Part shown: positions 55,841-64,000 of the stretch, piece after piece | How the letters are laid out: each line of letters opens with the position of its first letter | Position numbering within the stretch: the first letter of the stretch is position 1 | DNA from: Anisus vortex | Lineage: Eukaryota > Mollusca > Gastropoda > Planorbidae | Assembly (NCBI GenBank): GCA_949126835.1 | Contig: OX421497.1 | Span: 43,112,226 to 43,176,225 of the forward strand | DNA: 64,000 nt | Direction of reading: 5' to 3' | Translations under genes and position numbers: made by a program | The notes under the pieces: generated by a model | Database searches by the model: none | Told to the model about the DNA's origin: nothing | Seen by the model: the letters and a program-made list of their open reading frames with translations, nothing else

Positions 55841-58654
55841 AATTTAAAGATGATAATGGATTTAGTCTTAGTTTGTTTTCAGCAAAAAGAAGGCAAAATA
55901 ACAGAGTATATTATGTTCCAAACACTTCGAAGATGAAGACTGAGACTTCCTTGTTTCAACCTTTCACTAGTTTCACTGATCACTGGTAGGCCTAAGCGAC
56001 GGTAAGTGTAGGCTACTTGCCATTGATTTAGATTTTTTAAATATTAAGTCAATGATAAAATGATTTCATAAAATCATTCGCTTAGGCAATTTTTATGCGT
56101 GATTAGCTAATACAACTCATTAATTGCCTATTAATGAAGACGACCAACGTAATGTTATAAACTATAACTATAATAAACGGCTTGTGGTGTAGGCCTACAC
56201 ATACTTCATATAGTATGATATAGGCCCTAGCTAGGCCCTAGGCCTACTACATAGCCTACCCTAGGCCTACACTACACATATTGACATATTCATATTGAAT
56301 TGCCTACATAATGATAATGAGTAGGCTATTTTAATTATTATTAATTATAATGCAATCCAATACGATATTTGCTATCTGCTAACTACTGCTAAGCTAATGA
56401 AAAGCTAACTAAACTCCTAAGCTATTAGGCTAATATTTATATATTATATATTATCAATATATATATTTATAGGTTAGGCGGTCAGCCCTATATTGGCTAT
56501 AGGCCATAGGCCTATTAAATTTATTTAAATTAGACTTAGGCATGAGCTTAGTCTTTACTGAAGAATCTTTAGGCTAAGTATGCTAAGGTAATCATTAATA
56601 AATAAGCCTACTACATTTAAATTTAAGCCTAGGCTACACTATAGTTATAGGTTAGGCTAACTATAGCTAGGCCCTATATGCCTATCATATTGTAGGCCCA
56701 TGTATAATTCCATATATTATATATTGATTAGGCCTAGACTCTATCTATACATATAATATGACCTGTGTAGCCTAACTATAGTGAGTATATTCTGTTTAGT
56801 ATTAGTATTATAGGCTTAGCCTAGACTAGAGCTGGGGCTAGTGCATTGCCTTGGATGAACATTAGACACATCCCTGTGCATAGACCTATAATTCATATTA
56901 TAATTAAAATAAGTAATCCTCATATAGGCTACTCATATAAGTATAAGACCCTATATTATTAATAATAGGCCTATAGGCCTACCTTATGGATTAGACTTAA
57001 GGCAAGCATTATTATTGTATTAATATTAGAGCTACTATGATATATGATAAAGATCTAATATATATATACATTTATAATGAATAATTGATGATATTATTAT
57101 ATAATAATATATTATTAGCCTCATAAATACTTACAAATATTAATATAGTTTAGGCTTAGATGTAGGCATCTCAGTCAATCGGATATAAATATTAAGAGAT
57201 ATAGGTATATACAGGACTAATAAATAGGCCTTCTATGTACAGAATGAATCCATTTTACATCAATTACTCTTGTTGTTAAAGTGGTACAGTAACAATAAAA
57301 CAATGTTGTCACCTAATTTAATAAAAGTAAATAAATAACTGAGCAGTATTTTTGCAATTACTGTGTATTTTATACTTGTGTGTTTAACCTGAATTGATTT
57401 TTAGATAGGAAGGGGATGCACAAGAAGTTTCAATAAATTAAAATGGTTATACTGATGGGGGAATGATGGAATTACTTGGAATCATCAACCATAGAAAAAT
57501 GACTGATTATATTGAATGTTTAATTAAATTAATAATAATGTGTTTTTTCTTCAACCTTACATTTACATGTTAATGTTAAATGAGTACCAGTACAACTAAA
57601 AACTGGAGCATTTCCTAGTCATTTTCATCACATACCATTGACCCATAAGCATAATTAACTAGACACATTATGAATTTTGGTAATTTATTTTTCTTTTAGT
57701 GTAAAATTTGGTTGATTATGCTTATTTTGAATGGATCTAAAATTATTTACACTAATGAAATGAAATAGCTAACTAAATTTTATTTACTTCCATTGCATTT
57801 CTATAAGAATAATCAACATACATATGTTCAATGTTTGGGTATGATTATATGTTTTATAATTTTATGAAATTTTATTTTATAAGTAATATATTGAAAACTA
57901 TGTACTGGTACTGTAGTAAATTTTGGAAAGTGAACATTTATGATTTAGCCTAAATATTAATATGTTGTTTTATAAAAGTTTTTTTTTTCTATTTAGACTT
58001 CATGTATCAATCAATGGAAACAAAATGTACATGGGGGATCATCTAATACAAAATGATGTTAGCTGCCAGACATGAGAAAAAGTCCTGCATCAGTTGTTGA
58101 CATTGACACTGCTTAATTAAAGAAAATGTAACCATGTGCTGTTGAAGGAGACTGTGTTTCAATTGCATCCAGTAAAGGATAGTCAATGATGTATTTTGCA
58201 AGGAAGATGTGCTGACATTAGCCTTTGATTCTTTAAATGTATTAAATAAAATAAAAATATTTTATGAAAATATTTTATGTTTCTTTTTTAATTGTTTTGT
58301 AAGTTAAAATATAAATATATATTAATATAATTAGCAATTAAACATAAATTACAACAAAATATGTGATGAAATTAAATATAGAATTTATTTTTAGCAGTAG
58401 ACTGATGTCATGTATAGAGGTGGGTTGCCTAAGTGTGCAACATATGAAATTCCTTTTCCTCTAGGATTATAGTTATAGTGCAGCTAAACAGTCCAACATT
58501 GTACTTGCGACAAGCTGTCTTCATCCACCCTGCCTTGACATTCTGCTTCAATTACCTGTTTGCAATGGGGGTGAAAAACAAGTAACATGTCATAAATAAA
58601 TATATTATATTTATATTTTTTTTTTATTAATTCAAGAGGCCTAAAGTAAACTAA
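55841..58654. other. No gene; TAGGCCTA-rich AT desert
   Basis: 56180-57240 is saturated with AGGCCTA / TAGGCT words; the rest is AT-rich. No open frame above about 60 codons with any motif. Confidence 0.6.
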
Positions 58655-58775
58655 TTGTTGCACCAAATTGATCCATAGGTCAGATGAAGCAGCATTCAAC
58701 AGTTTACGTGGCCTTGGGCATACTAATTGATTGTATGGCCATCACTATCCAGAACCTCCTTTACTTTACCCTATA
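58655..58775 (-). mobile_element. SINE 3' fragment, cut by a MITE
   Basis: CACCAAATTGATCCATAGGT, AGCAGCATTCAACAGTTTAC and CCTTTACTTTACCCTA match the 3' half of the SINE at 50063-50200. The match ends exactly where the pogo-like MITE starts. Confidence 0.8.
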
Positions 58776-59956
58776 GGGGAGAGTGGGGAGAAATGGCCCA
58801 CCAAATAGTCTTTCTTGATAAACTGTGTCTAATTTACAAAAATATGTATATTTAATTATGAAATTGTAATAGATGTTAGTCTAGCCAATAATACAAGTTA
58901 ATATACCTTGTTTATCCCTTAATTATATATAGATTTTTATATAATAAATAACAATTGATGTACATATAAGTGGGGAGAAATGGCCATAGCATGGGGAGAA
59001 ATGGCCCACTAGGTGGGGAGAAATGGCCCTGAATGCTTTTTTTGCTATTTCCTACCATTTAGCTTTTGAAAAGTAGGCTATATGTAAACTGTATCTTAGC
59101 ATGAGCTTTTTACATATTTAATAATATAAAAAAATGTATTTAGTCCACTCTTTCATCGCGCTGAATGCTATGGTATCTGGAGTCCTTTTAAAATCTTGAT
59201 GTTTGACTAGAAAAATTATAATTTCATAATTTCATTTAGAAATAGGCCCTAACATGTTGGTAAAGACTATTTAATATATTCATAGTTGTTATAATCATAT
59301 TAATCATAGTTTAATAGCAATAGATTGAATATGTTTACTATAAACTATATATATGGCTACATTCACTATTATTGGCTATTGACTTCGCAATGATAAAAAA
59401 ACTATCTTTTAAAAACACAATAGTTTCTAATATCAAAATATATTTAATTAGTAATTTAAATTATTATCAATATTAGTGGTCAATTGAAATTAATTTACTA
59501 TAAAACAGTTGTTTTATAAAGATAGTTTGCTAAAAAAGTTAGTTTTATGGGTGGCCATTTATCCCCACAAATTGTGGGCCATTTCTCCCCACAGGGGGGT
59601 TGTGATATAAAAATATTTTTAAAAAAATTACATGATATAAAAGATAATTTAAAATATCATATTGTTATATCTAAATAATTGATGTATTAAGAAAATGACT
59701 TTCCAATTATTAAGACAAAAAAGACTTAATTTTGATTAAAAAATGTAAAAGTTCAAAAAGTATATTTTTTGGACATAAAATTTCAAACATATCCAGTTGA
59801 ACAATTATTGAACATTTCTCCCGGAAATTGATGGAGGACCATAAAAAGAATGTACTTAATACATTCATTTACATCCTAAACATTAAGGTCCAGCAGTTTT
59901 GGATATAATAGGGGTGGGCCATTTCTCCCACCTGGCCATTTCTCCCCACTCTCCCC
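58776..59956. mobile_element. Pogo-like MITE, 1181 bp
   Basis: Perfect-looking TIRs GGGGAGAGTGGGGAGAAATG and the inverted CATTTCTCCCCACTCTCCCC, flanked by TA at 58774-58775 and 59957-59958. Internal TGGGGAGAAATGGCC repeats at 58970-59035, 59555-59600 and 59925. No coding remnant. Confidence 0.9.
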
Positions 59957-59958
59957 TA

Positions 59959-61879
59959 CTTATACTTATAGTTATAACATTTTTATTTGAATTGAAGCAT
60001 ATTTCAAATGTTGAAGTTGAAGGGAGGAATATTCTGTTACATGAAAAAATATTAACTAAAAAATATATATTACATAGCCTAGGCCTATATCTACTGAATA
60101 AAAAAGTCATTTAGTTTTATAGGTCTTTATAGCCACCACACCAAAATGTTTATTGGACTTCATCCTACAATATAATCCTACAATACTACTATAGGCCTAT
60201 ACTCTATAAGGCTACTGGCATCAAGCTTTACATTTGTATTTTGAATAGTTTTAATTTTATATAGTATTAAAAACTGTTTTAAGACTATTCAAAGCAGTGG
60301 TGCTGATAGCCAAACTAAAGCCTCTATATATACCAACTGTAGCATGCCAATGAATATTGACTAATTAATAATAGGCTTAATTATATGTTATCTTATGCCT
60401 ATATATAGGCTAGACTATAGGATAGGACTATAATATAATACATGGGGAATATATACTATCCTATCAATGACAATTAAATTAAACCTACAATATATCACGA
60501 AATGTGACCAAAAAAAAAACACTATTCCGAAAGTCTAAATCATCATACCAGACTAAATGACTCAAATATGATGATTATAATAATATGTTATATGGCTAAA
60601 TAATTTCATCAAATGAAATAAAGTAAGTCCCCATGCCCCATATGTCGGACTTAAATCAGTTTATTTTCATGTAGGCTTTGCCTACAATTTACTTTACTTT
60701 ACACTTTAGTAAAATCTTTACGTTAACTAAACTGTCAACTTTCTCTTCTTATCTTGTACAATTTTAATGGAACTTAATAAAAATAAGGAAGACAAAGTCT
60801 TAAAAGTAATACCTACTTTTCCTGAATTGTCGAGTAAGCCTATGCTGTTCACATTTTATGCAGACCTTTTCTTCAATGTTGCTTCCACTATTCATACATA
60901 TGGTAATTATACCATTAAGGTCCATTTCAAGTCGTACTCTGTAATTCTGTAGGCCTATAAGGCCTATACTTCGATGTCGATAGTGTCGACTGTCGCTTCG
61001 AAAGTCATCATCCAATAGGCCTAAATCTCTCCATGATTAAACAATGCTTGGCTTTTAAAAACCATGTTCATGTGGATATGTTATAATCTCACCCATGTGC
61101 AGTGTTTAAGACATCTTTGCTGTTATATAATGTCTCTAAATTCAATATTTTTAATAAGCATTGATGCAGATAAAATAGAGGCGAAAGACGCCATTATTGT
61201 TATGTTTTGGGGGTATCACGTGACCAAGCTGCTATCGCTAAGGACTTGTGAATAAAGCCCAATTGGATATTTATGTCTTAATCAGCATGTTAAACCATCG
61301 TAGTATGATGGAAGCTCGTAAAATGATTATTAAACAAATAACAGCAGTACTACTACTTAAGCATATAGTTGAAAATAAGACGTATACTTATACATTATAC
61401 TAAAAATAATTGTGTTTTTTTTTAATAAAAGAAAGAGGAATATTAGTCTTAAAATAAGAGTTGGCTTTGCACTTTTCTAAAGGCAAAGTACGTTTTAAAA
61501 CATGCATTCATGCAACCGATTTGAAAATTTTTTATTAGTGATTAACACGTAGTTTTATTCCGACCCCTCTTTCAACCCGCAGATTTATTAGGTACATAAT
61601 CTTGGTTATTTATAGTGTAGAAGGAAGTCCTAATTGAATGATGAAATTACAGTTAAAACCAGTTAGCTACGGTTCAGTTAGTTTTGTATCTTCAACTCTT
61701 ATAGTGAAAAAATTATTTCGACATTTAATATTTTTTCTGAATTATTTTAAATTCAATTTCTTTTGTTGTCTATTTTGTTCCTTTTTTCCTCCATACTTTG
61801 CCTTTCTTTCTGGTACTGAAAACTATTTGAACTAAATTATATTTAAACATGTTTTTTTTTTGTTTTATTTATATCTTCA
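59959..61879. other. No gene seen
   Basis: AT-rich; GGCCTATA words at 60070, 60195 and 60950; a TATCACGTGACC word at 61214. Frames of 60-75 codons here carry no motif. Confidence 0.5.
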
Positions 61880-62092
61880 TTGTCAGTTTGCGCTTTTGTC
61901 GGTGTGCGCTTATATAGCCGTTCGCATTTGTCACTGTGGGCGATTGTCGGTGTCCGCATTTGTCGGTGTGCGCCATTGTCCGTGTGCGCAACTATCGGTG
62001 TTCGCGTTTGTCTTGTGCGCATTTGTGTCATTGCGGGATTGTCTGTGCGCGTTTGTCGTGTGCGCAATTGTCTTGTGCGCGTTTGTCACGGA
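61880..62092 (-). repeat. GCGCACA array, copy 2, inverted
   Basis: Reverse complement of 55615-55840 with the same unit order, including GCGAACGGCTATATAAGCGC and the GCAATGACACAAAT unit; only a few base changes. Confidence 0.95.
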
Positions 62093-62119
62093 ACCCTTTT
62101 TTTTTTGTCATATATCTTT

Positions 62120-62345
62120 CTTCGGCATCCTTTTACGTCTCGCGAGACGATGGTGCATATATATCCAGGGGCGAAGCCACAGGGGGGGGGGGGGGCTGAG
62201 GGGGGCTAAGCCCCCCCCCCCCATGGAAAAAATTTCTGGCTTTGCCCCTGGGTGCATCACCGTGGGTTGAGGTTGCATTTTCTCGTGTGGCTGAGCAGGC
62301 CTATCCTTGAATGGCAGCCCTTATCACAGCTTTTTCTGGGCTTTC
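62120..62345 (+). repeat. Unclassified repeat interrupted by MITE
   Basis: CTTCGGCATCCTTTTACGTC and GAGACGATGGTGCAT on the left; GGTGCATCACCGTGGG, CTCGTGTGGCTGAGCAGGCC and GAATGGCAGCCC on the right. Same block order as 10400-10532. Confidence 0.6.
62166..62250. mobile_element. 85 bp foldback hAT MITE
   Basis: CAGGGGCGAAGCCACAGGGG and inverted TTCTGGCTTTGCCCCTG enclose G and C runs that can pair into one hairpin. GGTGCAT occurs on both flanks, with an extra ATATAT on the left, a plausible disturbed 8-bp TSD. Confidence 0.75.
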
Positions 62346-63088
62346 CATTTTCTTTGCCTTTCTCCTATAAATAGCTCTTTTTCTACGGTTTCCTCCATCC
62401 TGTGCTCAGCTGCTAGTTTTACCCCCCTTCCTGACAGCAGTGCGTCAGGTAGATCAATCCTCAGATTTTCACTCCCAGACGTCCCATATAGTCATTTGTA
62501 TTTTATAGGCCTAAACCACGAAGATCTATTTTTTTTTTCATTTGATCTATTTACAATGCAAAACTGTGGACAACTATTCTATTCAAGTGGTTCTCACAGT
62601 GGGGTCTTTATAGACTAATAAGGCCTATAGGCCTATATGTAGGCCTATATAACATATTATACAAGTCTCATAATATAGCTAATATAGCTATAGACTCTAG
62701 ACTCTAGACCTATAGGCCTATATAGCTCTAGGCTTATAATAAAGTACAGGACTAGGGCAACCTACTAGACTTGGCATGCTCGTCAATTTTCATCAGTCGA
62801 CCACTTTAAAGACAATTCAAATCTCTTATATAAAAAAAATATTGGTGGCGCGCAGGTTGACATTTATGCCTTTGGCACACTGAATGTAACCCTACTTAAA
62901 TTTCTATGTATGCCTATTTTTAATAATACATAATATATAGGTTACAAACTAAAATTGGTAATAGGCCTAGGCCTACATATCTAGAAAAATTAACTACGGA
63001 ATTTGTAAAATAGGTCCAAGATGGAATAATGTAGCAGGTCTAGGCCTACATTTAATAAACATTTGAACCTAGCTTTAGATATTGCAAA
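62346..63088. other. No gene; GGCCTATA-rich
   Basis: 62605-62730 contains many TATAGGCCTATA words. No coding signal. Confidence 0.5.
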
Positions 63089-63878
63089 TAGGGATGTTAA
63101 AACGAAAACCGGAATACCGGATTTCGGTTTTGAAACTGAAAACCGGTTTTGATTTTCAAAACCGGATTTCGGTTTGTTGATTGCAACCCTTTTCTTTTTG
63201 TTCTGATGGAAATATTTTTAATAAATGATGTTGGTTTCGCACAAAACAATTCTTGAAATGCATTGCTAACACTATTTAGTCTTAGATATTGTGTTTCTTT
63301 TTTTTTTCCAAATACCAACTATGGCTTGCGATAAAAACAACATCAAACCAAATGTTAAGTTACAGTTACAATTAACATGAATCTTTTTACTTTTCGGCTC
63401 ATCTTTGAACAAAAATTATTTAACGATGGCTCAGTGTAAACTTTGTTCCCAACAGATAAGCCTGAGCGGTGGCAGTACCGCTAGATTGCGTACGCATCTG
63501 CATACTAAGCATCCTGGATTAACATCGTCATCCTCTTCATATGCTTCTTAATATTATGGTCAACGATAATCGGAAATTAGATTATCACTATTGAAAACTA
63601 TTATCGGTTTTAATCAATTAACCCAGATTTTTTTTAGTTCTAAAGAATTTAAAGGTAAATTGTACAAAATTATATAGGCCTAGTATTCACACAAATCTAC
63701 CCCTTGAATGCCCTGCAAAAAATAATTAAGTTTGAACTATTTTTCAAATATACCTACAAAACTACGCACATTTTGGCTTTTCTTGCCTAGGGGAGGGGGG
63801 GTAACCGAATTCCGATTTTAAACCGGTTTTATAGAACCGAAAACCGGTTTTGAAAACAAACCGGTTTTAACATCCCTA
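63089..63878 (+). mobile_element. 790 bp hAT element (CCGGTTTT family), complete ends
   Basis: TIRs TAGGGATGTTAAAACG and GGTTTTAACATCCCTA. Perfect 8-bp TSD ATTGCAAA at 63081-63088 and 63879-63886. Subterminal AAAACCGG / CCGGTTTT blocks on both sides could be transposase sites. It encodes only a BED finger. Confidence 0.95.
63426..63551 (+). pseudogene. BED zinc finger of hAT transposase, remnant
   Basis: From ATG 63426: MAQCKLCSQQISLSGGSTAR, LRTHLHTKHPG and a Ser-rich end, then a stop after 41 codons. C4, C7, H24 and H29 fit the C-x2-C, H-x4-H pattern of BED fingers, the DNA-binding N-terminus of ZBED-type hAT transposases. The catalytic part was deleted, leaving an internally deleted derivative. 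Confidence 0.8.
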
Positions 63879-63886
63879 ATTGCAAA

Positions 63887-64000
63887 ACAGCACATTATAA
63901 CACACTGTAACACAGAGTCGTGACAATAAAATATACATAACCAACTGAAGAGGTTTATTATTTATAAAGAAACATATTTCATATATTATAATATTTAATG
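63887..64000. other. No feature
   Basis: AT-rich right edge of the window. Confidence 0.5.

Noticed and set aside
55464..55847. Several overlapping reading frames of 60-100 codons rich in Cys, His and Arg
   Set aside because: They are shadows of the GCGCACA array, open in most frames because of the repeat; the same applies at 61843-62270.

Overview
This is nuclear DNA from an animal, strongly AT-rich, with large stretches of non-coding sequence and a dense load of old transposable elements. Introns with GT-AG borders, tRNA-derived SINEs, L2-, RTE- and jockey/CR1-like LINEs, hAT, pogo-like and THAP-DDE transposons and very frequent TAGGCCTA palindromes point to a marine or molluscan-type invertebrate, most likely a lophotrochozoan such as a gastropod. 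The group assignment is inference; no host marker gene is present.

Region by region. 1-4134: a decayed RTE-like LINE on the minus strand, with an exact 11 x 49 bp tandem array upstream of its 5' side. 4345-8462: a pile-up of hAT and LINE remnants and a 1.7 kb pogo-like element (6428-8136). 9190-10212: a LINE reverse transcriptase on plus. 10533-12760: a 2.2 kb non-coding repeat with a second copy at 44573-46806. 12761-19990: no convincing gene. 20016-21938: the most gene-like non-transposon segment, an intronless 429-codon coiled-coil reading frame and a neighbouring acidic 3' exon, both on minus and both unrecognised. 21939-28970: little except small MITEs and a LINE tail. 28975-39735: a graveyard of ZMYM1-like hAT transposases and nested MITEs whose insertion order can be read from 8-bp target-site duplications. 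41282-42240: the tail of a pogo/CENP-B-like transposase enlarged by two tandem arrays. 47783-54603: a five-exon, apparently uninterrupted THAP-DDE transposase gene on minus. 54604-64000: AT-rich sequence with two inverted copies of a GCGCACA-type array, a 1.2 kb pogo-like MITE and, at the end, a 790 bp hAT element with a perfect 8-bp TSD that still encodes a BED zinc finger.

There is no operon logic here. The features relate through insertion history: the THAP-DDE gene hosts a LINE, a MITE, two SINEs and a minisatellite in its introns, and several elements can be reconstructed as insertions into other elements. The two best candidates for something functional are the THAP-DDE gene, whose frame is open through four introns although catalytic acids are changed, and the pair at 20-22 kb. 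No tRNA, rRNA or CRISPR locus was seen.
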